Below are positions 23,341 through 36,746 of a DNA stretch of 64,000 nt, one piece after another. Source of the stretch: Euwallacea fornicatus. Its lineage: Eukaryota; Arthropoda; Insecta; Coleoptera; Curculionidae. The notes under the pieces are model-generated. The model was not told the origin of the DNA. It searched no databases and was given only the letters and a program-made list of their open reading frames with translations. Within the stretch, counting starts at the first letter, position 1. Each line of letters begins with the position of its first letter. Made by a program: the position numbers and the translations under genes. The stretch covers positions 62,001 through 126,000 of the forward strand of contig NC_089562.1 of the NCBI RefSeq assembly GCF_040115645.1, given 5' to 3'.

Positions 23341-24299
23341 ACCCAGTATTAGTAACAGATGAATCCATCTAAGACATGCCTCTGACATTTCAAGGCCACT
23401 ATTTCTTTTACTAGATGCTAGTATGTGTTACAAGCAAGAATTAATGCGATTCAACTACTACTTTCGTTTTAATTTCTTTGTGGTATAATTAGTAAATTTC
23501 AATGTAAATTAATTGTAGGCCAGTATCTACTAATAAGTCAATTAATATTACTAATAAATGCCACTGTCGTTTCTCTTCATATCACGAGTTACAAATGGTT
23601 GCTTTTTAAAAAGGTTATTTAAAAAACTTTAGGTTTTTACCTTGTAATATTCTCCTATTTTAAGTGTAATCTTTAATCCATATTTTACGAAGGTACTTAC
23701 TTTTTGAGCTAAAAAATATCTGGAGTATAAGTTGAATCGGCCTAAATTTTGGTTAAAAATGAACTTAAACGTACAATAAAATTAGTTCAGAGACATTTAT
23801 ATGCATGAGGTGTACAGAAAAAAATAAATTGTTCCTATCTACAATATTGAAAAAGCATTTTTTTCTTAAACCAAAAAGATAAAAGAAAAGTAAAAAAATA
23901 GTTCCTCGTTTTCATACTCTGACTGACCAGAAAAAAAAACATCTTTGGCTCTTATCTTTACATAAATTCTCAATCTAATTATTAGGTGGAATACCACATA
24001 CATAACTATACATTTTGTACAATTAGCACTGACAGGTCTTATAAATTCTGCAACTTGTCGCAACCGAGTTTTTTTCATACTCATCGTACATGATTACACA
24101 TTTATTAAATATTATAATTTAATTCATTTAAGAATTAGAAATAAGTAAGCAACTTCCGTGCTAGCGTATTTATGTATTTTTGTTCCGAGTTCATGTAACG
24201 ACCCATCTTTTCACCGATGAAAGTATTGTTGGATAAATATCCCAGAAAGAAGAAATAATTAAGACTTTCCTCTAGTATACTACTCAATAATCATTACAT
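23341..24299. other. Intergenic and Vps15 3' untranslated region
   Basis: No coding sequence recognised. On the minus strand an AATAAA (seen as TTTATT at 24101-24106) lies about 195 nt past the Vps15 stop and is the likely polyadenylation signal for that gene. Confidence 0.5.
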
Positions 24300-27200
24300 C
24301 TATTTGGAAACCTTAATAACTCCATCCCTTGAGGCGGTTATGGTGAAATACTGACTACCCTTGCATAAGATTATGTCGGAAATGCAGTCTTTGTGACCTG
24401 CAGGAGGCGATTCCGGTCCACCTCTAGGCACATCTTCAGTCTTGTCTTTTGGTAAAGTGCTCGCGGGTTCCTCATAAACCACATCAGTTCCATCAATCAA
24501 CCTGGGAAAATAAACCTGTGTAACTTTCCTTTCGGGGATATTTTAAAAAACTACTAACCTACTGCGGTAAGACAAGGTGGTGCCCAGTGGATCTCCGGCT
24601 GCAGATAAGGCCAAATAGCTCTCAGATGGACTGGCCAAGTTCCAAAATCTCAATCTTTGATCAGTGCCCCCTGATAGCAAAAAGGGAGATCTATCTATGC
24701 AGCCGTATGAGGCGTACATGGCGCATACACTGTGACTGGTCTGTTGATTGGCCTAGAATGTTCAAAATCTCACATTTCAAGAAATAAAGCGAGTTAGGAT
24801 TTGTTACATGGCTGAGTTTAGAAAGGGGCGGAGTAGTACTACCCCAAAGTACTTTCTGCCTTGAACCGCTTTCTAAATTCCACATTGAAATCTCATTGTT
24901 GCCTTGGACACTTGATATTAACCAGGAATTTTCGGTCGGGTGTGGAATCACTTTTCTTATTCGCACCGCCGAACCGCCTTAAAGAAGAAAATGTATTATT
25001 ATAACGATACATAATTATATCAGCGGCACTTTGAAAAATTATTATTTACAATTGTACCAAGCATTTGCCTTTTTTTTAACCAACTTTGTCCCTGTCCTTT
25101 TATCCCAAAAGATTGTGCTTGACAACCCATTAAAGGTTCACTCAAGATAATATTAGTTGCAGTTAGGTATTCTCGGAAAGACAAATCTAGTTTAAATGGA
25201 TCCCTATCTTCTGATTTTTAAATCAATCGAATTGGCTGACTGTACTAGCAATCAATCCCATCTACATCAGTGTTTCCCAAAAGGGTGTATGTTTTGTTTT
25301 TCGTTTAAATACAGGCAAGGCACAATATAATGACTATGTTTGATTTAAATTCAACCATAGTATAAAGAATATCTTCCTAGTAATTATGGTTTTATTTCTC
25401 ACAATGAATACCCACTTGTTGGCAATGAAATAGTGGTTATCGGCAGCCTAAATCTCAAATCCCATAAAGTGTGTACTCCGTCGCTGGTGCCCAGCGCCAG
25501 CCAATTTTGATGGGTATCTAAGCAAAAGGTGGTGATAACCCCTTGCCGTACGCCATTAGACAACCTCCAGGAGACTCCTGGTGCCCGTAAATCCCAACCC
25601 ACTACAACAATAATCATCGTTGAATCTAAAAATCCACTCTTACCACAGAAACATTACCTAAATCCCCATATAAAGTGGCATAGACCACGGTGCTATGAGT
25701 GCCCGGATCTAGGCATTGCAAATCTACAGCTAGACCTTCGTCGTATTGATCCAACTGTCTATGTTGAAGTACGTTCATTCTATTAAGAAAAAAAATTATT
25801 GAAACAAAATATATTGAAGAGGTTTCTATGGTTTAAATCGCACTTAGAACTGGCGGTGTCTATCCTTAAAACGCCCATCCACCCATTATGGCAACAAGCG
25901 GCTAGTGATTGACCACCATCGCACACCGCCAATCCAGTGGCAGGTGATGTGTTCGGCAATCTAAATTGCTGTCTAGATCTATTTGCAAACCCGTTGTTTT
26001 CGAATGAAGAACAATCCCAAAATCTGCAAAAAATACTTGAATACTACAGTCTGAAGGTAATTATTTCTATCATTGTACCTAATAGTTCCATCAGTCGAAC
26101 CACTGGCAAAAAAAGAGGTGTCAGACACTCGACACAGTTTGACAACAGCGGCTTTATGCTCATGTAGATGTGCCACCAAAATGCCACGAGGGTGCCATCC
26201 AGGAGGTGGCAGTTGTGGTTTCCAAGCCGCCTGTTCCGCCCACTCCCGGTTGCGCAGCGCTTCGTAGTAGTGGTTCTGCTGAATAGCCTTCAATTTGTTG
26301 AGTTCGACTTGACAGGTAGATGGTTTACCTATGTGGGAATTGACAAATAAATAATGACATTTATTTGAAACCAATAATAGGAAATAACTATGTTCAAACA
26401 CATCAACAAGAGTAAAATTGCTTACGCGTTTTTAATATTCTGTAAATATTAATTAAAATTATATGGCTTTATATTACCTATAAAGCCCTCTGTGTGGTTT
26501 GATTATCTTACTTACATTGTATGAAACTTTTTTCATGTAAACTCGACGCGTCCGTAGTAGTGCTCACGAATTGTGTGAGTTGATTGTCTGGGGGGGGTGA
26601 AGACGGCCTGCTATTGGTAGATTCCGACTGTCTTGTTGATACTTCAGAGCCGTAGTTCCAGTCTGAGTGAACATTGATATCCACCGAGCCCATTGTGCTC
26701 GTCCTTGGCAATTCAGCTCTATGTAAAATATAATGAAAAACCCAACCAAGATGATCAGTGAAACTAACCTGACGAATTCGTTCTTATTAGCCTCGCTGAA
26801 CGTGAACTTTCTAACACTAATGCCATCACCATGGCTGTCCATATCCGTTTTTCCATCGTATTTCTTCAGTTTCGCGTCCAAACTACTTCGGTGCTTCTGA
26901 ATTTTCTGCAAATGGTCCCGCATTTTTAACAAATATTCCTCCACTTCCTCTGTCATCCCATTTGCCTCCAGGCGACTAAAGAGCTACGAAATTTTATGGT
27001 TAGTAATATTGTTATGATGGGTGTCCCAAGCAACTGATAATTTGTTTTTGAAGCACTCGATTGCCATATTTTTATATTCGTTTCTTTTGAAATTGGAACA
27101 CCCTTTATACAAGTACTCAAGAATCTCGTACAGTTCTTAAATTGGATACTTGTTTCAACCCGTCATAATGTGGAGTCATCCCTGATTTGATGCAATCTCG

Positions 27201-29987
27201 CGTACGTTTTCTTTCTGACAATTCTTCCATTATTTGGCTGATATCTTTGTCCTTTATCACGTTGTCGTAAACGACACGAGGAATCGGGGACACTAGTGAA
27301 TCGAGCAGAAGCTCCGACCTAAAACTTATCTCATACTCAACTTATTAACCCAAACATCAAACATACTTATCGATTTGTATAAGTTTATGTTTCATATAGA
27401 GCTGCAAATGAGGCATGATCTTGCACTGAACGTCCAGAATACTCAATTTTCGCCCAGCTTTGGCTATGAAGCCGCACACTGCTTCTCTGATCCATAAATT
27501 CGGGTGAACCAGAAAGTAGGAACATTCAATTATCAATTCACATAATGCAGAGGTTGTGACGAGGTCAAATTCAGTCAGAGAGGCCATGGCAATAATTGCT
27601 TTTCTTATGACAAATTCTGAACTATCTGTCAGGCCCTGGAATATGATTAAAATGCTCAAGTTCAGATTAATTTGTTTAAATTTGTAAAGTATTACTAGTA
27701 ATAATAGCGGCGTGAGGATGCTTAAACAATGCCATCCAATGTATGAACTGACCCCCACAATAGAATCAAAAAAGGCCTTTCGCAATTGAGTGTCTTCTTT
27801 GTCATTGAGAAAGGTGATCATATGGGACAAAATGATGTCATTAGCTGAAAGTATGTTAGATATATTCATTAACGAAATAGTATATCAAATCCAAACAACC
27901 TATAGCTTTCCCAAAAAATATACACAGTTTGTGTATACCACTGTTCAATAGCGCCTGTTTTACTATACTGTGTGTGTCGGTTAACAGCGCGCTAACCGTT
28001 TGTTGAACCATTTCCTGCAATGCCTGCAGTTCAAGCTCGTAGTTGAACATGTGTTCATCGTCAGTTTTGTCAAGTCCCTCTTCTCCATACCAAATATTTT
28101 GGATCTGGTCCAGATACCTCAAAGCAATTTCAGCCAAATCATTAATATTTCTGGCATATGCAGCTCGCACGCAGGCGTTGGGATCAGTAGCCAATTGGGC
28201 TAATTCTGGCAGGATATATTCAGGGAAAACGTTAGCATCCGATCTGGGCAGGCGTTGCACTAAATTCAAACACTTGGTGATGGTGTTTATGGCAAAGATT
28301 TTCACTCTAGAATTACTGTCATGGGCCAAATACATCTGCCCCAACAACAAAGACATATTGATATTAAGAATATAGGGAAAAATGAGACACATACCAGATA
28401 TGGAAGAATCCTGTCAAGGATAGTTTCATCACTGGCATGCTGAGCCAACTCCAATAAAATCTCTAAACTAAATAGTTTCGATGGTGATTCATGAAGGCCT
28501 CGAATGCATGAAGTAACCAAAGAGGTAATCAGCACTAAGCCTTCGCATTCACCTCTTTGCTCATACTTCTCAATATCTCGTTTTTCACTCCCATCTTCAT
28601 CCTCAGAATCCAGATCATCAGGAGACTTTCTAACTGGCCCCAAAAACTAAACTAAAATAGCATAAGATGGCTTGCAAATATAAAATAAATACCTTGAAAA
28701 TGTTGGCAATGTCTCCCTTTAACCTTGTAATTTTTTCATCAGGTGACAATATGGGATTACTGGAAAAGATGAGCATATATGACTGCAGAAAAGTGTAAAA
28801 ATATTGAGGAAACAGTGTGCCACGATAAAGGTCTAGATAGTCTTCTGCAGAAAGACGTTTAGCAGGTTCCTATAGAATTACTTTAGTCTTCAAAAAAAAA
28901 GGACTTTTAAAGCATTTCATACTCTATCAATCATACTGGAAATTAAATTACGGAGATTGAAATCTTCCAGCCTATCAAGATGCTTCTGAGGAGAATATTT
29001 TCCAGATCGATATGCTAGCAACTGTGAATAGTCAAAAGGAAAATGCAGCTCATTCCAAAGTTCCAATAAAGCACAACTATAAATTCAAAAGTTATTTAAT
29101 TAATTTAGACTATTAAAAATCATACCCTGCTGAAAATATATCCATTGAAGGGTTTAGATCACCAGATTCACATAAAGTTTCAGAAATTACAGCACTCATT
29201 TTACTAGTACCCAAATTTGCAGAACTTAAAAATCTTTCTGGAGCTATATAACAGGTTCTCCTTCGAGAAGTATCAAAGAAGTATGAGTAATCTCCTGAAA
29301 TGTTTCTACATCATTCCTGCTCATTTCATTAGAATTTAAACACACCAGGATTATCTATAGGCAAAAATGTGGGCTTAAATGAAGCAAAATCCACTAACAT
29401 TACCCAATTCCAAGATGTAACTGTGATGTTCTCTAATTTAATATCTCCATGACATACTCCTACTTTATGGCATTGGTGCAGGGCATATAGTATTTGAAAT
29501 GTGATCCATCTACATTCATTGTATCAATACTCATTAACATATCTTAAACAAGTTTTAACTTACCTTTTTTCAATATCAGTCAAAAAAGGGCGAGTGCTGA
29601 TTCTGTCATAAAGACTGTATTTGACATATTCACGCATAAATAAAGCAGCTTTGTCTGTAATTATAAATCTCTGATAAGGAGAGCAATTAACAGCGGTAGA
29701 GAGCAGTTTTCTAATTTCTTCCAAACGGTCTTTGTAGCCTTGCAAAGGTAAGGTGGGGTCTCGGACAATAAAGAGTTTGGCTACAAGAGGTCCTTCTTGA
29801 GAGTGTACTCGAGCAACTTTTAGGAATCGAGTGCTTCCTAAACTAGAATTGTAAAAAAAAATTAATTAAAAGATTTGTTGAGTTCTATTGTGACTTACCT
29901 CTTATCAAAAGTAATTTCTTGGTGCTCCTTTAGGTACCATTCAACGGTATGTATAGGGGTAAGCATTGCTGCCTGCTGATTTCCCAT
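24300..29987 (-). CDS. Vps15: Vps15 / PIK3R4, regulatory subunit of class III PI3-kinase
   Basis: Twenty exons on the minus strand: 29987-29899, 29842-29564, 29509-29346, 29294-29126, 29076-28923, 28869-28693, 28646-28395, 28335-27900, 27844-27696, 27635-27367, 27318-27150, 26983-26769, 26718-26516, 26328-26079, 26023-25844, 25779-25658, 25601-25416, 24977-24808, 24752-24559, 24501-24300. They sum to 4029 nt, 1342 residues (human 1358), in frame throughout. The protein begins MGNQQAAM, so Gly2 is a myristoylation site. The kinase-like domain has VGVCHGDIKLENITVTSWNW and DFASF in place of DFG, as in all Vps15, then FFDTSRRRTCYIAPERF. HEAT repeats occupy the middle (28646-27150) and a seven-bladed WD40 propeller the end, with FASGSTDGTI, VGWDLRAPG, LALGTSDGVHTLWDLRFRLP and SGGTDQRLRFWNL. 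It scaffolds Vps34 and Beclin-1 in autophagy and endosome sorting; the fly orthologue is ird1. Confidence 0.97.
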
Positions 29988-30522
29988 GGTAAATTGTCAA
30001 AGGAATTCTTCTGTATTATTGAAACAAAATTCTTAGATAATTAATAAATGTTGTATGCATCTATTTATTTACCAACAATAAAATTATAATAAAGTAAATA
30101 AAAATATAAATGAGGTTGACAGCGACTGAAGAAAATATGTCTGCTAGATTATAAACATTATTACTTGGTATTTACGTATAATTTTAAGTTTATTAAACAT
30201 TTGAAGGGGGTCTAAAAACGTGATTTTTAAATACAAAATGATCATATATAAATTTAAAAAAATTCATTTTATTTAAATTAAAAAAAAAATTTAATTTCAT
30301 ACATTTTTTATTCCCTTCCAGCAGCCATTTTGGAACAATATATTGAATTACTAGCTAAAATGATTTGGCAACTTCGCAACTAAGCTGTCAGTGGTATTGG
30401 ACTCTCTATGTCAAAAAGATACAAAGCAGCCAATCGCCATATCCTTTTAACAACAACTTTCAATCATTCATTTCCCCATCCCAACTTTAATATTTTAACA
30501 GTAAATATAAGTAAGGTGCACC
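29988..30522. promoter_or_regulatory. Shared divergent promoter region of Vps15 and PGM3
   Basis: Only 535 bp separate the two start codons, which point away from each other. The interval is AT-rich with no recognisable TATA box and contains GCAGCCATTTTGGAA near 30322. Both transcripts must start here unless an unseen upstream exon exists. Whether regulation is coordinated cannot be read from the sequence. Confidence 0.5.
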
Positions 30523-33500
30523 ATGGCCAATAACAACAATAATAAATCGAGGTGTAAGACAGTGTATGCTTTCGCCAGAGAAATGTACCCTAAGACCATC
30601 AAAATCGATATTTCCTATGGGACTGCGGGATTCCGAACAAGGTAGGCAGTTAGGTTAAGTCGCTAAGGGGGCCTTCCTAAGTTATCCTGGGTCCTAGAAT
30701 GTTATTATTTTATAGCAGAATAACACCAGATGGAGCATGAAAATTTAGAATTATCTCTTATATATTCTATATTATGTGAGGTTTTGGTGTGATATCTATT
30801 CCTACAAATCATATGAAGGGTTCAGATTTAGATTCCTGATTATTTTAATTCTTGTTGTTTGAGCCATGTTTAATTCTTTGAGGAACATTTTGATTAAATT
30901 ATTTTTAAAACCTTCATAACATTTTTATCTAGTGATAAAAGTATCTAATCTAACATTCCCACATTTTTACCTTTATTAATTTTTAAAATCCTAAGTTTGG
31001 TTTATCGGTTTTATTTTATCTCTAAATAAAACCAAAATGTTTGCACACATGCACAAGTGTTTATCCTACATTCCACCCAATAATTGATTAATGTACTCTA
31101 ACCAGTGGGTTTGCTTTAATAAAAGTTCATTAAGGAAAGCAAAATGCATTTAAATGACTATAAATGAATGTAATACATGAATTGTATATGTATGTTTAAA
31201 GCCTTAGAAATGTTAATCTGGAGTCCAAGATACTGCTAACTTTATATGAATATTAGAATAGGAAAAGACTTTGTATAACATATGTTTGGAATCATTTCAT
31301 TTACAAAATTCGCTATGTTAGAATAGAGAAAGATACAGTAAGTTTTAAAAAATGTGAATTTTTTATTATAGAAAAAGTTTAATAAAAATTCACCCCATTT
31401 AATAATAGGATGGGGTTTTAGATAAGTTAGAATTTATCAAAAAATTTGAGGGACGCGGTTCCGAAGCTAGGCTACTTAAATTTTATCCAAAAATAGTAAC
31501 ACCCAATAAATTTTTAATTTATATTTTCTAGCATCTCATTTTTTAGGTTAAAATTAAAATCTAAGTTGTGACACATCTTTGATAAAACTTAATACAACTT
31601 AAAGAATTAAAACAATTTTAATGTATATGTTTTTTTTTTAATTTTTACACAAGGAATATCTCTTTAAATTTACGTCGTATGTTTAGGAAATCCTTTTATA
31701 TTTTTAGGAATAAGTAATCCCACTCAAAGAATATCACATCACACTATGATTCACCATATTTGCATAAATATGCTTACAATATATTGACTTTAGCAAGATT
31801 TGCTTATAATATATATTCACATTGATCTGATAGATAATTAAATTGAATGTTTGCTTTTAATTTAGAATAATTTAATAAACGCCTTTTACTGGCCCTGCCT
31901 TGATCAATTATCTCAAGGTTATTCTCTGTTATTAGTGAACAAACTAAGGAGTGTACAGTACACTCTTTGAGGTTGATGACATTTTAATGGATATTGTACT
32001 TTCTTTTTACTTTGACCTTTAAGAGCTGTTTAAAAAGTACATTTATTGACTGAATTATATCTCTTCAGGATGAATGTTTTGCTAGGAAACTAGTTTAGTT
32101 ACAAAGTTTTTTTTAAGTGCGTGGCTTAGATACTAGATATTTTAACAAAACTAAGTTTTGTTGATTTCATTTAAATCAACCTAATTGAGTTATTATTGAT
32201 GGCGGCAAAACAGTAAAAACACAAAATTTGATGAAAAGTTGCCCTAATTAAGACACTTATTAGAGTTTTTTCCAACATGTGTTATTTTTAAGATATGATA
32301 TAAGGTCATTTTTTTGAGAAGGGCAGCTTAAGTTATAACCTTAAAAAGGTGTCATCCTAAAAAACCAAAAAGCTGTTTTACAAAATTGCAAACTTACAAC
32401 AATTTTTTTAGGTTTACTAATAATTTAATGTAGTTTGCTAATATCATCTATTAACTATTATTGGTTAGTGATAGCTAGTGTGCACATGCCATTAACTTAA
32501 AAAAAAAGAGAATTATTTTAAAATGATCCCTTAAAAATTAAATGTTTTTCCTATTTAATCCGCTATTGTTTCATACTGCTCTTTTTTGAGATCTCTTGAC
32601 TAATCGTCCAGAAAACCAAAATTTTGTTGCGAAAGGGTCGGACGTTGCCTATAATATCATTTAATATTCAATCCAAACCTGCACATTTTTATTTTCAACA
32701 CCTCAAGTGTGCATTTAAAGACATATTTATACTTGCATTGCAGGGCAACAGATTTGCATTATGTCATGTACCGAATGGGACTGCTTGCAGTTCTACGGGC
32801 GAGGGTAAAGAAAGGTAATTTTATTGTAATTTTATTTTCACACGTCCTATTTTGATTTGTACAGGGTGTTTACCTTTAAAGAATCTTACTATTTTGCTTC
32901 CTTTTTAAGCGGTAATCGGTGTAATGATCACGGCATCACACAATCCAGAGCCCGATAATGGAGTGAAATTGATCGATCCCATGGGTGAAATGTTAGAACA
33001 GAGCTGGGAAAAATGGGCCACTAAAATTGCGAATGTGGCGTAAGTGATCTTTACTCAAAATATACCATGGCAACTCTGTATAGAAAATATTTTATATAGT
33101 GATTGGCATTAAATTCAAACTTTCATTCATTTTAATCTCAGGCACAATTCAATCGATAAGAGTTAATCCTGTTGTATGGACACTTCAATAGATTTAATTG
33201 AGTTTTTTGGTTGATTTATATGCAGATTGCCCAATGTATTGTAGAGACGATAAACTAGAAACGGTGATAAATGACATTATCAAAGAATATGATGTCCAAA
33301 ACATGAATGATAGGCCTGAAATTGTCGTGGGGAAAGACACGAGACCCAGTAGTCCAAGTTTAGGGAAAGCTGTTATTGATGGTTCGTATGTCTTCTGTTA
33401 TGTATTGAGAATTAATTTCATTTATTATCAAAGTGAAAATCATGTGATTAGTTCATGAACTTCGGAATTTAATAAATTTGTTTATCCATTTTGTATAAAC

Positions 33501-36500
33501 AATTTACGCAAAGATGATTAAAATATCAGTCTAAAGCCTTCATATATTATTAGTGTTTGAACGTACGCCGTGGCCATACAAATATTTATGCAATTATGTC
33601 TATACGTAGGAGTTCTTGCCATGGGGGGAAAACCTATTGACTATGGAATAGTTACAACGCCTCAATTGCATTATTTTGTCGTTTGCAAGAACACTAACAG
33701 GGCTTATGGCCAGCCTACTGAAGAAGGATACTATAAGAAATTGACTAATGCTTTTAAAAAAGTTCGAGGTAGTCAATTTAATAACGAGAATTATACTAAT
33801 AGGTGAGGCGTTATTTATCGAACAAAATTTTTAATATTTTTAGTTCGAAATTCTAGAATTTTATATGATGGTGCTAACGGGGTGGGAGCCAAGAAAATAA
33901 AATTTTTTAAAGAAGGCCTTGCGAATAGTTTGAATATCGACATGTATAATGACGAGATTATTGGGTCGGGCAAGCTGAATTACATGGTAAAAGCTCATTC
34001 AATTTCTTTCTAAAAAGATTTTTTATAAAAAATTTTTTAAGTGCGGTGCCGATTTTGTTAAATCTCAGCAAAAATTTCCTACCGGCCTTCCAGAGGAGCC
34101 CAATCAGAGATGTTGTTCGGTAGACGGAGATGCGGATAGATTAGTTTACTATTACTTGGATGAAAACCAGAAATTTCATCTAATGGATGGTGACCGTATC
34201 GCCACCCTTATAGCCGGCTACCTGAAAGAGGTATTCAATCCAAAACCATAAGTTTTTCGCGCATTTTACAACCTTAAATGCAGGTTCTGGAAAAGACTGG
34301 ATTGAAGCTGCATTTGGGATTAGTTCAGACTGCTTACGCCAACGGAGCATCGACTGATTATATTACTAAGGAATTGGTAAGACATTAAATAATTTCATTA
34401 TACAGGGTGTCCTCGAATTACGTGGCCAAAATAATACCGCAGATTGTTTGAGTGAAAATAAGTCGATTTAACTAAACTTCCCTCAGTCCAAAAGTTGATA
34501 ATTATGGAGCTACAGGGTGTTAAAGTTGAAAAAAAAAATCACATTTTCTTTAATATCTTTCGATTTCTTTGAGTTAATTTCACGAAATTTCATATTTGAG
34601 GGTGTTTTAGGATACGAAATCAAATTTATTAACGATTTAGTTGTTTCTTCTAGGGGGCGCCACAAGCGACCATTAGGACACATTTAAATCTCTGTAACTT
34701 TTTCGTGCCACGGTGTATATTATTTTGGTATTTAAAAACCTTTTTCCCTACCTTTTATACTTAGAAAAGGTATACTTTATTGACGTCGCTAGAAGCAACG
34801 GTTTTGGAGAAAAACGCATAATTCTAATGCGCTGCATATTTGCGTTAGCGCTTTTAAGTAAATAACTCAGTTGGCTATGTTTTTAATTGACATTTTAACA
34901 CTTAAATTTGTTTCTCAAATGTCAGTTTTTTTATTTAGCCCTCAGTTTTTCTTGTCAGTTTCGCTTCTTGTTCCTGTAAATATCCATAAGTATGACCGAT
35001 AAATTCACTTATTCTGAAATGGTGGATATGCTGTTAGTTTATGGACTTTTGTTAATTATTATTTTTGTTTTCTATTTAATAATATCTGATTTTGAAAACT
35101 TATTGTTATACCTTTACTAATAATTATTTTTGAAAAACTTAATTTTTTTTAACCGAAAATAATTTTAAGGTAATTTGCATGCATCATCAGGCTTAGATGC
35201 GTTTTTCTCCAAAACCGTTGCTTCTAGCGACGTCAATAAAGTATACCTTTTCTAAGTATAAAAGGTAGGGAAAAAGGTTTTTAAATACCAAAATAATATA
35301 CACCGTGGCACGAAAAAGTTACAGAGATTTAAATGTGTCCTAATGGTCGCTTGTGGCGCCCCCTAGAAGAAACAACTAAATCGTTAATAAATTTGATTTC
35401 GTATCCTAAAACACCCTCAAATATGAAATTTCGTGAAATTAACTCAAAGAAATCGAAAGATATTAAAGAAAATGTGATTTTTTTTTCAACTTTAACACCC
35501 TGTAGCTCCATAATTATCAACTTTTGGACTGAGGGAAGTTTAGTTAAATCGACTTATTTTCACTCAAACAATCTGCGGTATTATTTTGGCCACGTAATTC
35601 GAGGACACCCTGTATATTTTTCCAAGTTTCAGTCATTATCAGAAATGGAACTGTCATACTTTTTTCAGTTAACAAAAAAAGAGGCCTTTTAATCACACAA
35701 AACATTCCGTAAAATGTCACCTTTAATGCCTAAGCTGCAAAATAACATTTTTACTGTTTAAACTTTAAAGGTGATTCTTTACAGCAAGATATGTTAAGGC
35801 ATTGTCTCTTTTACACCTCAAGCACATACTGTGTATCCTAGAAAAACGGAAGAATCGGTTTATAAATTCAATGTTCGTGTTGTCGTGTTACCAAATCGAA
35901 TGTCATATTGTATAGACTACCGATGTAACAATTGCATAATGTTATCTATTTCAATTTGTACAGAAAGTTCCAGTGGCATGCGTACCTACGGGCGTAAAAT
36001 GGTTGCATCACAAAGCCCTTGAATACGACATCGGGGTGTATTTCGAAGCCAACGGCCACGGCACCGTCATTTTCAAGCCAGAAGCCAAAGACAAAATACG
36101 AAATGCCTATCAAACTAATAAGTAAGTGACATGGCATCTCATAACCATGGACTATCAAAATTTTCTGTTCTTTAAGCTTAACGCCCGAACAAAAGGACGC
36201 AACCTTAAGGCTGATTAGCTTAATTGATATTATAAATGAAACGGTGGGGGACGCCATTTCCGACATGTTGTTAGTTGAAACGATATTGCATGCTAAAGGT
36301 TGGAATATTGCCCAGTGGGAGAAGACTTATACAGACCTACCCAACCGGCTTCTTAAAGTTACAGTGCAGGTAACTACAATAAATGAATACAATTTTGTAT
36401 TTTATCTCTCGAGTTTGAACGTAGGATCGAACTGTGATCAGTACAACAGACGCCGAAAGGAAATGTGTGACCCCAAAGAACCTGCAAAACGAAATTGACA

Positions 36501-36746
36501 ACATTGTTACTAAATATCCCAAGGGGAGATCTTTCGTGCGACCGTCAGGTAGTTTTTGGTCAACATTTGGTTTTCCCTCGATTTTGTGTTTTTAAAATAT
36601 TTCAAGGAACTGAAGACTTGATAAGAGTTTACGCGGAAGCGGCCACGAGACAAGACTGCGACAAATTGGCAGAGGAGGTTGCCAAGAAGGTACACGAAAT
36701 GGCTGGGGGTACCGGCACTGGTAACTGGCCAATGCTCACCGACTAA
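30523..36746 (+). CDS. PGM3: Phosphoacetylglucosamine mutase (PGM3/AGM1)
   Basis: Twelve exons: 30523-30641, 32744-32814, 32910-33039, 33245-33381, 33610-33802, 33857-33986, 34042-34230, 34284-34376, 35964-36121, 36177-36369, 36425-36548, 36607-36746; 1677 nt, 558 residues (human 542). The enzyme interconverts GlcNAc-6-phosphate and GlcNAc-1-phosphate, the step before UDP-GlcNAc and so before chitin and glycosylation in the insect cytosol. Catalytic serine loop GVMITASHNPEPDNGVK starts near residue 66; the metal loop is CCSVDGDADRLVYYY; the sugar-binding loop is GVYFEANGHGT; the phosphate-binding loop RSFVRPSGTEDLIRVYAEA spans the last intron. The start has a good context (CACCATGG). For exon 4 the acceptor at 33244 was chosen because it alone keeps the phase. 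Intron 1 is 2.1 kb and intron 8 carries a large palindromic element. The fly orthologue is nesthocker. Confidence 0.96.
30642..32743 (+). other. PGM3 intron 1, no gene seen
   Basis: 2.1 kb of very AT-rich sequence. No coding frame or RNA gene recognised. First introns of housekeeping genes often hold enhancers, but no specific site can be supported here. Confidence 0.6.
34401..35614. mobile_element. Foldback-type element with ~419-bp inverted arms
   Basis: Left arm 34401-34819 begins TACAGGGTGTCCTCGAATTA and right arm 35197-35614 ends with its complement. By eye the arms are almost identical over their whole length, with about one base difference in a homopolymer. The loop (34820-35196) is 377 bp of AT-rich DNA without a transposase. 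TA flanks both ends (34399-34400 and 35615-35616), fitting a TA target-site duplication of a Tc1/mariner-like or related TIR transposon. It sits entirely within PGM3 intron 8, 24 bp after the exon 8 donor. Frames inside the arms (e.g. 35333-35692) are mirror images and not genes. Confidence 0.85.

Noticed and set aside
23866..24084. 72-residue minus-strand frame downstream of Vps15
   Set aside because: Overlaps nothing recognisable and lies in low-complexity AT-rich DNA past the Vps15 polyadenylation signal.
33226..33381. PGM3 exon 4 starting at 33226
   Set aside because: That acceptor (TATGCAG) gives a one-base phase clash with exon 3; the acceptor TTGTAG ending at 33244 restores the frame and gives NVADDKLETV.
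35333..35692. 119-residue plus-strand frame and its minus-strand mirror in PGM3 intron 8
   Set aside because: Produced by the inverted arms of the palindromic element; no protein motif.
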